From Azorinus chamasolen (Eukaryota > Mollusca > Bivalvia > Cardiida > Solecurtidae), in NCBI GenBank assembly GCA_963576725.1, contig OY755247.1:17548526-17612525 (forward strand): 64,000 nt of DNA. The letters are read 5' to 3'. Under the pieces are notes generated by a model. The model was given only the letters and a program-made list of their open reading frames with translations, made no database searches and had not been told where the DNA came from. Made by a program: the position numbers and the translations under genes. Positions 1 to 11,349 of the stretch are shown piece after piece; positions within the stretch are counted from its first letter, which is position 1, and every line of letters starts with the position of its first letter.

Positions 1-239
1 TACTCAATGAATATTCACGCAAGAAATAATGACGTCAGGAATATTAATTAGATTATTGTTTTCTGATTGAATATGAAAAAAGGAAGGGTTGGCCGTGGTA
101 GAATCTGTTGAATCATATCTATACTGTATCATAAGCAAATAGAGCAGACCTTGATTAGACGGCTCCTATAGGAGCCGTGTGATCTGGGTCTACTCTGTTT
201 GCAATGGTATAGAAATGCGTATTTATGGAGTGAAGAGTT
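1..239. mobile_element. PB-2 MITE, left-truncated by the window
   Basis: Shows the family landmarks TATTCA-x-GCAAGAAATAATGACGTCA, an ATATTAATTAG stretch, and the palindrome GGCTCCTATAGGAGCC near 163-178 flanked by AGCAGACC and GGGTCTACTCTGTTTGC. Ends near GGAGTGAAGAGTTGA. TGACGTCA (30-37) is a perfect CRE octamer. Confidence 0.6.
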
Positions 240-358
240 GATTTCGCCCAGTTAAAATCAGTATCCGATTGAAAGTGTGTTGTATAATACTGAATTAAAA
301 GACGGGGTTTGCTCAAAGATGGACATTGATTCTTTAAACCTGATAAAAATGATTTATT

Positions 359-440
359 CAGTATTCTGTTTATATAAAAGTTAGGTAAAATTTCAATATC
401 AGTATTCTGTTTATATAAAAGTTAGGTAAAACTTCAATCT
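359..440. repeat. 41-base tandem duplication in gene 1 intron 1
   Basis: The stretch CAGTATTCTGTTTATATAAA plus 21 further bases is repeated at 359 and 400 with one difference. It lies between a PB-2 remnant and exon 2. Confidence 0.8.
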
Positions 441-631
441 CGAACGGTGAAGGTAAGCATCTGTAAGCCATATAACATTTTGCTAAACAACGTCCAGAAC
501 TAGATGCGGTTTGACACACCAAATATGACACACTACCATGTTTTGATAATTTAAGATATATTCAAAGGAAAAATAATAATGGGATCATAAATGCCGGGCC
601 AACTACTGTTTTTCTTCATTTATGTTTTCAG

Positions 632-865
632 TTGTGCCTTTTCTCCACTTGAAGCTACCGAGCTCTCACTGATCGAGAAAGAGCTGCGCCATAGGAATGA
701 CTGTTTTGTCGAATTCTTACCGCCAGACGAAAGGGCCTTAGCAACATTTTGTGACACAGAAAAAATCAGTACATGTAACAAAACAGGTCATTGGAGCGTG
801 TACGACTACCATTTGGAATATGCATGCAGTGTCTACCCACTTAAATACTCTGTAGAAAATACGAG
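632..865 (+). CDS. Gene 1, exon 2 (receptor-ectodomain paralogue; 5' end outside window)
   Basis: This exon encodes an extracellular Cys-rich module of the first of three tandem paralogues. The first base completes a split codon, then the frame reads C-A-F-S-P-L-E-A-T-E-L. The fingerprint NDCFVEFLPPDE and five Cys (start, NDC, ATFC, STC, YAC) align without gaps to the second exons at 16831 and 34681. It is bounded by an acceptor ttttcag and a donor AG/gtaatc. Both flanking introns are phase 2, as in genes 2 and 3. The open frame extends upstream to an ATG at 591, but the paralogues show that this is intron. The first exon (signal peptide and SMB-like part) must lie left of the window. The function is not known; the family resembles the extracellular part of molluscan class-B-like receptors. 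Confidence 0.85.
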
Positions 866-3281
866 GTAATCGAAATTCACCGACATTGTCATTCGAAATT
901 TCAGCTTTGTCTCAAAACGCCGTAAACTTTATTTTTTCGGCTCCAAATGTAACAAAACGTCAATTTAGGGACATTTTAACTTATTTAAGGCATATTTTAT
1001 GAGCCGTACGCCTGTAAGCAGAATGGCTAATAACCAACAACATATGTTATATATACAATGCAAAAAGTCCTTTTTAAAACTGTTATCGGCGTTATAGCTG
1101 TATTGTTTTGTACAAAATAGTAGGAAATAAGATGACAGATGAACAGGAAAACAGTTAATGCGTCAGCGGCCAAATCGCCCCGAGGCCTAAATACGTGCAC
1201 AGTTCTCACAGACTGGCATTGTACCATTTATTTGCATACCCCATTGCATATGTTACCGTAATTGTTTTTACTGATTTTTAATGCAATCGATTCTATTGTT
1301 TTCCTTACAAAATTGTACTAACGAGATTGACAGACAGAGCAGAAGATGATGAAGCTGCTGAAAGAGAAATTCTTGGTGATTTATTTAAAGAGGAAGTCCC
1401 TACATTCGAAGCGTTTCAAAAATACATAAAATATACAAAAATCACATTTATATGCTGAAAAGAAGTTAATCGCAAAAAACCCTATTGAATAAACGTTGAA
1501 AATGACAAAACATCATTATGTTTGATATCGACGATCCTGAATTTATTCTCCGAGGTTTCAGGTTTATTCGGGTCGGGCTTTAGTTTCGTATCAGTTCGCG
1601 CTTATCTCGTCTCTCCGACCACTTCTGAAAAAGCCGTTCCGTAAATAATGGAGAGATGGGTTATCGTCGGCAAAACGCGGAAAATTTGAACGGAAAATGC
1701 CGATAATACTTTGAAGTTTGTTGTAGAACAAAAAATATAAGTATTGGTGAAATCGGTTTTATTTTGTATCACAGGGGAATTTTTCGATATAAGTTCAAAT
1801 TGATAATCTTCATAATAATGATTGAGTATAACAAAAACCAAGTCTTATGATATTATTGAAAATATGGGTTCATTGTAGGGGCTTCCTCTTTAAGGCTTTT
1901 TTGTTGAAACAAGATTGTTACTAGCCTACAAAATTGTATTTAAATTAATTCATTTTCACAATATGATAATATCAATTACATTTATTAGAACTAAACTAGC
2001 TGAAACGACGACGTTTCCCGTGCAGCTGTAACAAAAACAGAAAGGATATTTCTTGAAATGAAATAAACATCTTTACTATCTTTACAGTTATGCCCAGCTG
2101 CTCCAGATTTTAAATGGATCTGTTTTAGGTATTGACTACAATCATTAATTTCATCAAAAACCAAACACATCGGATTTAGCTGTTATTCTTTACCAAGTAG
2201 TATTTTCAGAAATCATAACAGTTAAATTAATAAACCGTTGCTTAAATGGAACTTAAATTAGTGCTCTTTATATGTTTGTTGTAAACATTTATTTGGTTTT
2301 AAATGGCGTCAGTAGTATTTCAGCTTACTTACAAGTCGGCTGGAAGACATCCTTACTTGACAGATCAGACTAAGACCTGGATCAACCCTAGTGCTATGCG
2401 AAGCAAAGTAATTGTCATTTAGGGACTGCAACTACTTGACCACCGAGGCCCTTTTGATTTGAATGTTATATCTTGTGTTATATACATAATATTTATAATC
2501 AAATACATCTTGGTATAAGAAGAACTTAAGCGGGGTTTTCTGTGCTATTATAACATTATCTACTATGGTGTAAAGAAGTCTATAAGATAAAGCGTTTACC
2601 CTTACATAAACTATGCTTTTCCGATATTTTGTCCTGTAAACCAAACATTTGTTTAACATAAAACTTAAGGTCACACTATAATTAATAACGATATTGGAAA
2701 AGCATTGTAGTGATGGTACCTTGCAATTCACCAGAATGTACCAAACAGTCTGTCCGCGCCTGCACGGGCTCTTTTACAGTGGTATATAAAGAGCCAATGG
2801 CACACGTGTGTTTATCTTACCACGAGTGTCTGTTTACTCAAGATGTCACACTATGGACGTTGTCAATACAAACAAAACTGTCTTGCTTTAACTTTCCAAT
2901 GTATATTTGCAAGGAAACTCACTGTGCACTTGACCAGTACAATCTAACAGTGCTTGTTTAAATCCGATTTATTAAAAACAATATTCGAAAAGGCAGTCAT
3001 TAGCACAAAACAGTTAGAATGTCCCACAGGCCTGTAATACTATTTTCATTACTTTCGATCATTTATCTGTTGACATATTTACAGTGTTGAAAATACTTTA
3101 GTGCATCCAGGTTAGTCCAATGGGGAAATATGCCGTCCAACAAAACAACAAACAACACCACAGACAGAAGTAAACATATAGCTAAAGAGTGGAATTATCA
3201 AATATGGAAAACTATGGTCCGGTTAAGTTATAAATTACTTGTTTCTTTGTTTAAACTTGTGAATTTCACGGAATGTTCCAG
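866..3281 (+). other. Gene 1 intron between exons 2 and 3
   Basis: Holds element X (1378-1895) and otherwise AT-rich sequence. A Cys-rich open frame at 2710-2961 lacks convincing splice signals and has no counterpart in genes 2 or 3, so it is not called. Confidence 0.6.
1378..1895. mobile_element. Element X copy (unclassified, inverted ends AAGAGGAAGTCCCTACA)
   Basis: Ends TTTAAAGAGGAAGTCCCTAC (from 1378) and its near complement TAGGGGCTTCCTCTTTAA (to 1895) form terminal inverted repeats. The interior matches 17696-18105 in gene 2's third intron, including TTTTGTTGTAGAACAAAAAA and GGTTTATTTTGTATCACA-like tracts. A fragment also lies at 16240-16370. Confidence 0.5.
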
Positions 3282-3468
3282 GTACAGTAACATATTCTGT
3301 GCAGTTTGCAATGGTGAAATGATAGAATCAACAAAATTGCCTGCAATTTGCGAGGCAATTGATATCGTAAACATGTATCAGCTGTTTATGTCTGTAAAAC
3401 TACCAGGAACAGAAGGCGATGTCAGACCTGATCCGTGTACTGCCGATACTGTCTTTGATCCACTGACT
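3282..3468 (+). CDS. Gene 1, exon 3 (CAxCN module)
   Basis: The acceptor gttccag is followed by a base that completes an Arg codon, then Y-S-N-I-F-C-A-V-C-N-G and an end at V-F-D-P-L-T before donor gtaagt. The fingerprint (Y-x-N-I-F-C-A-x-C-N-G ... K-L-P-x-x-E ... F-D-P-L) is shared with 17495-17678 and 36597-36780. The exon starts in phase 2 and ends in phase 0, as its paralogues do. The frame runs open upstream to 3130, but that part has no counterpart in genes 2 and 3 and is read as intron. A pogo-like MITE begins at 3480, only 11 bases into the next intron. Confidence 0.85.
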
Positions 3469-5125
3469 GTAAGTAAATACAGTAAAACCTCTCTATAACG
3501 CCTGTACGAAAAATCCACACGGATTCCAGGCGGATTCCGGGCGGATTCCAGGTGGAAATGACACGGAATCTCAATATTCCACCCGGATTCCAGGCGGACA
3601 CGAAATTTTTTGAGAATGTCCGTGTGGAAACTTAACAATCATAGTAAAATTCCGCGTGGACAGGGTAAATTTCAAGATATTTACAATAAAATAATAATCA
3701 TTTACGTACATGATACATTGTACATGCTATTTAATATTTTGTCATACTCCAATATATTAACCATTTTCTTTCTGTTCTCATCAATACACCTACCTGTAAA
3801 TAGTGAAGACCATGATGAGACAGCTCCTACAGAAATCAGGGTCTGCACTATTTACAAGTTGAACAACCCTTACCAAACTGACTTATGGGTACCAAAATAC
3901 TCAAAATTTAGTCATTTATTTAACTACTGACAATAAATGTCATATATAACACAAAACCAATCTGATTTAAAAAAAATACACCCAACACACTTTGATCCGG
4001 GAGGGGGGGGGGGTAAAAATGCATGTGTACACACAATCCTTTGATAATAGTGTTGTGGGTGTGACGAATTGAAGGTCACTAGGTGCAGTCTGTGCATGAT
4101 AGGTTGTTCCTACGCAAAGATATAGTCCCTCGAAAATTTATCATTTTTTCAAAATGCACCATCTACCATACGAAAAAGCACTTTAAGCTTTGTTTTGATT
4201 TTTTTGTCATATCTCGGAAACAATTTTAACCATATTGCATCCGGCCCTAAATATTCAAATTTTCGGGGTCACATGTTAATCCGAACCGGCGTCATTTTGA
4301 ATGTTTCAAAACATCGACGTTTCTCTCGATAAAGAAAATCGACTCGATTTGAATGAAAACATCCACCATATGCTACAAAAAGTACCTGCAAGAATGAATG
4401 GTGAGTATCAGTATATAAAATACCACTTATTGTTATTTTTTTAAGTCGGAAGTTTGAATTATTGACGAAAGTCGATGGCTTAATTATCTGTTATGATGTT
4501 ATCCGGTCTCAAGTTTAGAAGTTACAGACACTCGTCTGGAAATTGTATCTCAGTCAAAATTAATACAAGCATTTATTAAATCATGCACTTGTACAAAGTG
4601 TCAGCGCACTCTTCTTCTTCACAACCAAACTATATGCATCGACAGGACAGCTCACCTACAACATCAACACGGCATCGGGTCGTTTCGGACCCAATCCGTT
4701 TCGGCCTGGGTAGAATCGGCCAAAATTCGGTCCAAAACGATCAAGGCATACGCAGAATATATTCAGCACTTGGCGAGATTTTGTTAAAAGCATTTTTATG
4801 AAAATTTCATTAGAAAAATGTATTTACGAGTGTTCATGAATAATATTTTAATGAAGTTCAGTGGTTGTTTGGGCTAATGCAAACAGGATTGACAAATGTT
4901 AGCAGACAGTTTCATCAAGATCTACACTCTTTGAAACATACTTGCAGTACACTCTGCAGCAAGTATAGATAGTTGAAATATTTCGCTGATGCCTTGCTGT
5001 GACACTGTTTAAAAACTCATGTCATGCCTTGCATCAGACTCATAAAGACACTATTTTATCGTAAGTCTTTGTATACATGTACTTTTTAGTAACTGGTGCT
5101 TATTGGATAATGTTTAATTTTAAAG

Positions 5126-6378
5126 CTGACAGTACAGATTTTGAGGCTGATCTGCTACCAGGATATCGTGTAAAGATCTCTGTCAGCTGGACATCAAAAG
5201 GAAGTGACACTGCACTAACTCGCCTGTTATGCAGTGTACTTCTCAGATGAAGTAATGTCTAGGAGCTCTGCCAAAGGAGAAGCCAGCCCTGGATGGAAGG
5301 AGTGTTAACGGCATAACAAGTAAGTGAAAACAGCATTCTGAGTGATTGGTACTGTGCATGTAACTCAATATTTAATTCACATGTGTTTTAATGCATCTGA
5401 TAAAGATTCTGATGTAAAAAAAAAAAAAAAAAAATTAATACAAATATGAACTATACACCAATGCACAATAAGATGGGCACAATAAATAATTTACTTTAAA
5501 TACCAGTGTGTATAGCAGCAATATATCATTAATTTTAGGATGAATTGGGATGGATCAAATCCTTAGGCCTTGAATTATATGTGATAAATTTTGGAGGGTG
5601 GTGATCCCCTGAAAGCAAAAATTGCAACACAAAAAGAGAAAATTGCAGACTCAGTTTTATTGAGTCTGTTCATGGGCAGTAATTGAAAGTGCAACACTGC
5701 TCACGCTCCCTAGCACCGGCTTAAGCGGTATTCAATTTTCAGAATAAGAAGTACTGAAAATCATGATCTCGAAGGATCAGACGGTATAACAACACTGAGA
5801 ATGAATGCAACAACATTTAAATTTCATTCTAAGCTGAATATCCCTCACACAAGCCTGTATGATTCAAACAATTGCTGCTAAATTATTGCCGTTATTCTGT
5901 ACATCTATAGCAGTAGAACTTAACTTTACTGTGGAATAAAGACTCAGTAACTGTTTTACACGTAACTGTTAATCTTTTACTTGTTTTCCATTAATAGAAT
6001 ACAATATACTGTCAAGCAAATTATAGAGTACACCCAGATTAGATTGCGCCTTCAGAGCTCTTTATCTGTATCTACACTGTTTGCAAAGATAAATATATCA
6101 GGTACAATTTTTAAAAAATCCAATATTTTGCTATATATCCGAGTGTCAAATGCCTTGGATAGAGATAAGGTGCAGGGTGCACATCTAGATCCAAGATTGT
6201 TTGCAAATGTCTTCCACAGTCTTTTAAATTCACATCAGGTGGGGAAAGAATTTAAATATTTACAATATTCTCTTTTTTCCCTTACATTTCAGAATATGTG
6301 CAAGACAAATGCAAGACTTCGGAGAAAGATATCATCCGGGCAATCACCAAAAGTGTGCTGATGCATGGGTTTCTGTGA
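5126..6378 (+). pseudogene. BEN-domain-like pseudogene, two exons, frameshifted
   Basis: Exon-like part 1 is 5126-5319 (acceptor tttaaag, donor gtaagtg); part 2 is 6293-6378 (acceptor catttcag). Part 1 reads LLPGYRVKISVSW ... ALTRLLCSV, then FSDEVMSRSSAKGE in another frame, then KPALDGRSVNGIT in a third. Part 2 reads KYVQDKCKTSEKDIIRAITK and stops. This order (G-x-V hydrophobic start, L-x-x-L-L, FS-x-E, S-S-x-x-G, L-D-x-R, I-x-x-Y-V, I-x-x-A-I) fits the BEN DNA/chromatin-binding domain. Two single-base frame changes break it. AATAAA at 6391-6396 would end the transcript. It lies inside the TIR element 3501-7815 and may be its former cargo or gene. Identification is from motif memory and is moderately sure. 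Confidence 0.45.
5628..5790. repeat. Dispersed repeat with GACTCAGTTTTATTGAGTC, inverted copy
   Basis: Reverse orientation of the repeat at 10905-11115: AATTGCAGACTCAGTTTTAT, then GTGCAACACTGCTCACG. It lies inside the 4.3 kb TIR element. Confidence 0.5.
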
Positions 6379-6465
6379 AACCCAGACGTAAATAAAAGAA
6401 AATGTGACCATAGGACACAAATGCCCAGGCCAGGTTTTTCTAAATTGCATTTTTTGACAAAAAAA

Positions 6466-6790
6466 ATGTCATTAAACAATCACCAAAATTCAATCAATTG
6501 TCGGCGAACAGGAAGTTGATGAAAGACAGACCTGAAATGGGGAGACACGGTACAACTCACTAGGGTTATACTTCAGACCAAATATCAAATCATTCCAGCT
6601 TACACAAGGCAAGAAATCTTGGACGATTTCTTTTGTCATTAAACAATCACCAAAATTCAATCAAAGTGTCAACAAACAGGAAGTTGATGAACGACAGACG
6701 TGAAAAGGGGAGACACTGTACAATTCACCATGATTATGCTTCAGAGCAAATATCGAACCATTCCAGCTTACAAGTCAAGAAGTCTTTGAC
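6466..6790. repeat. Two-copy tandem duplication, unit about 165 bases
   Basis: The segments starting at 6466 and 6633 both begin GTCATTAAACAATCACCAAA and then share AACAGGAAGTTGATGAA, GGGGAGACAC and CATTCCAGCTTAC. They differ by scattered substitutions, so the duplication is not recent. It lies just downstream of the BEN-like last exon. Confidence 0.8.
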
Positions 6791-8251
6791 AAAACGGATG
6801 GACAAGGGTAAAACTTAATGCCCTAAAGGCAGGGGCATAAAAATGATAACACTGCTGCTTATAGTAAACTGAACACTTGGTTTTGCTAGTTGCATATATT
6901 GTGGATAAACAATACTTTATGATGAACATTTTACCTACCAAGGCTTTTTTATTTATACATAATGTGCATAAATTTTAAAATTTGTGTATTTGCTGGCGAA
7001 ATTCAAGTGATAATTTCATGTTGCTAACAGCCGATATCTCAATATTAAGGTTTACAAATAAAACAATATTAAATGCTGATCTGAGAGACTGATAATGTTT
7101 AACCCTCTCCCTAATAATCAAGCATTTTCTCATATGGGCAGACATAGAAAACCAGACAGCTGTCTGAGTCTGTTCTGTCTGCTTATGAATTTCCATAGAT
7201 CATTGCATGCAGTTCCTTTTTACCAAAACTTTACTTTAAAACATACCCCCAAAAACATTATGACTGAATATTCATGTAACAACTAATAATTTTTAAAAAA
7301 TCCATACGGAATTTTAAAAGTCCGCCTGGACATTTTCAAATTCCGCCCGTTTTTTTTTTAAATTCCGCCTGGACATTCTAAAATTCCATATTGATTTTTA
7401 AAAAATTCCGTCCAGTCTTTTTCAGATTCCGTGTGGAATTTCTACGATTCCGCCCGGATTATTTTTAAAAATGTCCGCCTGGACATTTTAAAATTCCGCC
7501 TGGACATTTTGAAATTCCACACGGATTGTTAAAAAATTCCGTCCGGACATTTTCAGATTCCGCCTGGAATTTTTACTATTCCGCCTGGATTTCTTAAAAC
7601 AAAATTTCAAATTCCGCCCGGATGTTTAAGAATTCCACCCGGACTAGGTCACATGACCCGGACTGATTTAAATATTTCGTGTGATATTCCGCCTAAATGT
7701 TACTAAAAATAGCAATCCGTGTCAACTGAGCTGTTTTCACACGGACAATTTAGTCCGCCTGGAAAATCACTGGGTTTTTTTCGGGTGGATGCTGCCTGGA
7801 AGTTTTCGTACAGGCCGGGCCACTAAATTACATCAAGTATTTAGTGTTAAAGGCAGGTGGCTGCTTAAAGCAAAGTGGAAGTAAAACAGAATGCTCCTAT
7901 AGGAGCGTTTTGTTTTACTTTCACCTTGCTTTAAACAGCCACCTGCCCATAATACCAACTAATTAACACAATTTAGTGGCCGTTTTAGAGAGATTTTACT
8001 GTATTACATGTAGTTCGATTAAGAAAAGTTACAATGTAGTGTTTGCCTTCATCTCTAATCGTTTCGCATTATACCATTAGCACGTGTATGTAGTGTGGTT
8101 TGTGGTGTGTGTGCGTGCACGCGCGTGCGTGGTTGTGTCCGTGTTTCACTTTTCTATCGGTGTTTTGGTTATTGTTGCGTCTTGTGTGTGGCTTTTACTG
8201 CTTGATATTACTATTGTTTTAATCTACATGCTGTTAATTTTGTTTCTACAG

Positions 8252-9115
8252 ATGCAGTGCCGGAGAGTATACTGTACTCCGCCACATATGCTGAACATCA
8301 GGAATAAAGAATGCGTTAAAATGACAGCTTACGAATATTATGCCGATTTTCGTATTGCTGCCAGAGCCGTATTCGACCATAAGTTACCGGCCAAATTGGC
8401 AGTCGACCACATTGTATATCACTTGGAAAACATCATACCTGATAAAAACTCTTTGTGTGACATCAGAATATATCCAAAGACTTCTCTGTCGAATGGATCT
8501 ACCTTAGCATTTAACCCGGACACTTACATCACAGAAGTGATACTAGTGATCCACGTAAAAGGTGGTGACATATCAGGAGACCCAAATGAGTTTTACACGG
8601 ACATTATTCATGGTTTACGCGTGCCGTATATTTTACAAATGCCACCTTTCGGGACAAATGTCTCAATGAAGTTAACCGCTTACGGCATTGACCCATTATT
8701 GCAGATTCCGTTGCCTAATACAAGCTATGTAACACAACACTTAATTCCTCTGTCTAACAACATTTATTGGACAGACTGGACATTGCTTCATTTATACGTC
8801 GATCCTTATGATAACACATTACTTGTTGATGGTTTAAACGTAACATATAGTATATGCAATGTTGAGTATTTAGTATACGATTTCGATTTTCTCCCTTGCA
8901 TGACGTTCAGATATAATTTCGACGAAATTGATATTATGAGAGTCCCCGATGGTCTCATATTGAAAAATAGCATTCTGGTTAAATTTGGAGAATTCATCAG
9001 CGTTAACGATACTTATGTCTTGATTTGTATTGATGCGATTCAACAAGGATATAGTGGATCGGCGAGCATTGGTCTCACATATGGCCTTATTTCGGTATTT
9101 ATTTTGAGAGCATGA
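8252..9115 (+). CDS. Gene 1, exon 4 (long ectodomain module, stop, GPI-like tail)
   Basis: This last exon encodes 287 residues plus stop. It starts after acceptor tttctacag with M-Q-C-R-R-V-Y-C-T-P-P, matching G-Q-C-R-x-x-Y-C-T-P-P in genes 2 and 3. Landmarks in order: a helical LPAKLAVDH segment, YITEVILVIHVK, PFGTNVSMK-x-T-A-Y-G-I-D, YVDPYDNTLL, DFLPCMTF, and KFGEFISVNDTYVLICIDAIQQ split over the residues before the tail. The protein then ends after a short hydrophobic stretch (GLTYGLISVFILRA). The tail follows small residues (SGSAS), as GPI-anchor signals do; no seven-helix region follows. AATAAA occurs at 9123-9128, eight bases after the stop. The ATG at 8084 of the longer open frame falls in intron; the GT-rich tract there is shared with gene 2's intron. 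Confidence 0.85.
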   Translation: MQCRRVYCTPPHMLNIRNKECVKMTAYEYYADFRIAARAVFDHKLPAKLAVDHIVYHLENIIPDKNSLCDIRIYPKTSLSNGSTLAFNPDTYITEVILVIHVKGGDISGDPNEFYTDIIHGLRVPYILQMPPFGTNVSMKLTAYGIDPLLQIPLPNTSYVTQHLIPLSNNIYWTDWTLLHLYVDPYDNTLLVDGLNVTYSICNVEYLVYDFDFLPCMTFRYNFDEIDIMRVPDGLILKNSILVKFGEFISVNDTYVLICIDAIQQGYSGSASIGLTYGLISVFILRA

Positions 9116-9280
9116 GAGTTGTAATAAACGGACAGAACATTGGGCAACGCTATGCTTTAGAACTTCAATGATACTTTTTATTTCTCATATGTTAAGGATG
9201 GAAATTGCGTAGAACCTTCATAGATATTCGAAACTGTTTTGATGGTACTATTTCCAACATTACATGATATATGTAGATAT

Positions 9281-9640
9281 AGTGCTCCCTCTCTACAACG
9301 ACACCCTTTGGGATACGAAGATTGTATGTGTTGTTCAGAGGGAGTTGTTATAGGGAGGGAAAATCAAACATAATTAGCTTGTTTGCAGATCCCCAGATAA
9401 GGTGTATTTCGAGAACTAAAACCGTTATGCCTCAATCAAACCCTATGTTGTGACCACTCTTTAGAATCGTCACAAAGTGACGATTCTAAAGAGTGGTCAC
9501 AACATAGGGTTTGATTGAGGCATAAAGAAAATACGATAGAAAAAGTTGTTTCTGGAGCCTTGTTGTTTCGGAAACAATGACATGCGTTGTTGTAAGGAGG
9601 GAATCGTTATTGAGAGGGTCGTTGTAGGGAGGGAGCACTG
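9281..9640. mobile_element. MITE-D (pogo-like ends GTGCTCCCTCTCTACAACGA)
   Basis: The left end AGTGCTCCCTCTCTACAACG and the right end GTTGTAGGGAGGGAGCACTG are inverted copies with TA outside. The interior (about 9400-9540) holds a long palindrome related to family F, centred on GATTCTAAAGAGTGGTCACA. Confidence 0.7.
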
Positions 9641-10040
9641 TAGTATGAAGGAAACGTTCAGAACGACGTTTTGTACAAATCTGTTGAATGTTGTGTTAAA
9701 AATGAAAAAATAACTGAAAAATGGTGTTATAGTTTTTACAACTCAAGAAGGCATCAGACAAGGATATTAAACACATCCCTTAGGGATTGTTCTTATTTGC
9801 ATGTCCTTGTTCAAAATGCATGCGGTCCACATAAATGCTACCAGAGTTGATCCACCATACACAAGCGTCGAAATCGGCAAACACTCCTTTCTGTCGTACA
9901 TTTCCTCGTCTTGAAATAATTCGATCGCTTACCAATTACAGTTGAGATAAAATGCAGTGTATTCAAGCTCAAAAGAATATGCAGTTTTCCACTGCAATGT
10001 TATGTTTGCCAACACTAATTCTCTAAATGACTGGTTTTAA

Positions 10041-10322
10041 TCCATTACCTCATAGGCTATTTTCAGACTATACCGTTTTTAAAAAATGTGTTGAAAAAAA
10101 TACTGAAAAAGGGAACTTATAGAATTGAATAGTTTTGAAACTGTGATAAATGGTGGAGCAACTGCTCTATTTATCACATTTGTTTCAGAGGCGTCAATAT
10201 GTGGGAATGAGTCAAAAGGCGTTAATATGCGAGACTGGGCCAAAAGGCGTCAATATGAGGGAATGGGTAAAAAGGTGTCAATAGGGGGGAATGGGTAATA
10301 GGCGTCGATATGAGGGAATGGG
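10041..10322. mobile_element. PB-1 MITE with an expanded end
   Basis: TTAA at 10037 and at 10323 bracket the element. The left half shows CCATTACCTCATAGGCTATTTTCAGA; the centre is a worn TTTGAAAC...GTTTC foldback; the right end is expanded into a 27-base tandem array (10186-10322). Confidence 0.6.
10186..10322. repeat. Minisatellite made from a PB-1 terminus
   Basis: About five copies of a unit near 27 bases, AAAAGGCGTCAATATGAGGG followed by AATGGGT, run in a row. The unit is the PB-1 terminal region, which occurs once in ordinary copies. Confidence 0.75.
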
Positions 10323-10554
10323 TTAAATACAATGTGTCCATAAATAACGCGTTGAAGAAATCTATCAAAATAATTAAATTGTAGTTCAATTATTTAAAAG
10401 TAATGTGAATAATCCAGTGAAGTGTTTCTTGCGTATGTGATAATATGTTGGTCAAGACCAAGAATGACGAGTAACGATATAAACTGTTATTAATGATTTA
10501 CAGATAAGTTGTTAATATCAAACTTGTTGTGTATCAATGGTTATTAGGTATTAA

Positions 10555-10768
10555 CCCATTTGCTCCCAATGGATTCTTGCATGCTTATATGGTTTAGTCT
10601 ATCTTTTATCTAAGGGATGTCTGGTCTAATTTTTCATTTTTTGTTTTATATTGAATTTCCTATCAGCAAACTGTGTAGACTCTGATCAAACGCTGCATTA
10701 TGCGGCGTCTGATCAGAGTCTATACTGTTTGCCTACGTCCCATGTATGGGATCGTGGAAGCAAATGGG
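10555..10768. mobile_element. PB-4 MITE, intact
   Basis: TTAA on both sides (10551-10554, 10769-10772). Ends CCCATTTGCTCCCA-x-TGGATTC and GGAAGCAAATGGG; central foldback GACTCTGATCA-x-ACGC/GCGTCTGATCAGAGTC. Confidence 0.8.
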
Positions 10769-10904
10769 TTAAACGCCTGATTTATAGCCACACGTCCTTT
10801 CAATGAAACATAATTTAAATTTCTTATACAACAGTGATATGAAATACTTTGACACATTCCCTGTTTTGTGTTTTTCCAATTTTCTATACCTGCTGAATAT
10901 TCAT

Positions 10905-11115
10905 GGACAAAATAGTTATGACGAAATATTCAAGCTGCTGGGGCGTGTGTAATGTTGCATGTTTAATAACTGCTCATGTACAGACTCAATAAAACTGAGT
11001 CTGCAATTATCTCCTTTCACATTACTGCTCTTTGCTTTCGAAGGATGTCCTATCCTCAGAACTTTTAGTTATCAAAATTGATTGAATATCGCTTAAGCCG
11101 CTGCTAGAGGGCGTG
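10905..11115. repeat. Dispersed repeat with GACTCAATAAAACTGAGTC
   Basis: Shares CATGTACAGACTCAATAAAA, CTGAGTCTGCAA, GCTTTCGAAGGAT and GCGTGAGTAGTGTTGCA with 5628-5790, 31500-31810 and 49868-50030. Class not assigned. Confidence 0.55.
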
Positions 11116-11349
11116 AGTAGTGTTGCATTTATATACAACCGTCTTCAGACGGGATGTATTATGTGAAACCCTGGGGCGGACAGTCGGATGTCCCGCTTCG
11201 TTTTTTTTGTCCGATCTTCATGAAACTCCACAAACAAGATACATGCTTTTCTGCAATAACGTTAACACAATTTCTTTACATATTTCCATTTCCGCGAATT
11301 GTACAATTGCATACTGTAATATAAGTAAGGACGCATACATTTGATACAA

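Larger units (their letters stand above)
3501..7815. mobile_element. 4.3 kb TIR-bounded DNA element with TTCCGCCTGGA-type subterminal repeats
   Basis: The left end CCTGTACGAAAA (3501) is mirrored by TTTTCGTACAGG (to 7814). Next to both ends are many copies of a short motif, GGATTCCAGGCGG on the left (3515-3660) and its complement ATTCCGCCTGGA on the right (about 20 degenerate copies, 7290-7790). The element splits a MITE-A copy, whose halves are 3480-3500 and 7816-8001. No clear target duplication can be read; at most 2 bases (CG). Inside are the BEN-like pseudogene, a tandem duplication (6466-6790), and fragments of other repeats. No transposase was recognised. The superfamily is not assigned. 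Confidence 0.7.
3480..8001. mobile_element. MITE-A copy split by the 4.3 kb element
   Basis: The left 21 bases (CAGTAAAACCTCTCTATAAC plus G) are at 3480-3500 and the rest, from GGCCACTAAATT to TTTTACTG, is at 7816-8001. Flanking TA is present on both sides (3478-3479 and 8002-8003). The right part contains the usual foldback with central CTCCTATAGGAG near 7895. The copy predates the larger insertion. Confidence 0.8.

Noticed and set aside
1330..1458. Short acidic frame (RAEDDEAAEREILGDLF) in gene 1 intron
   Set aside because: It crosses the inverted end of element X and has no splice partner; kept only as part of that element.
2710..2961. Cys-rich 83-codon frame in gene 1 intron
   Set aside because: No donor at the end, no matching exon in genes 2 or 3, and the phase would not fit between exons 2 and 3.
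8084..8251. Upstream part of the 343-codon frame with a hydrophobic stretch
   Set aside because: Comparison with gene 2 shows it is intron: a GT-rich tract followed by acceptor tttctacag. The hydrophobic residues are translated GT-rich DNA, not a membrane segment.
11120..11344. 74-codon frame with an upstream cttcag
   Set aside because: No donor before the stop, no signal peptide, and no similarity to the array genes.
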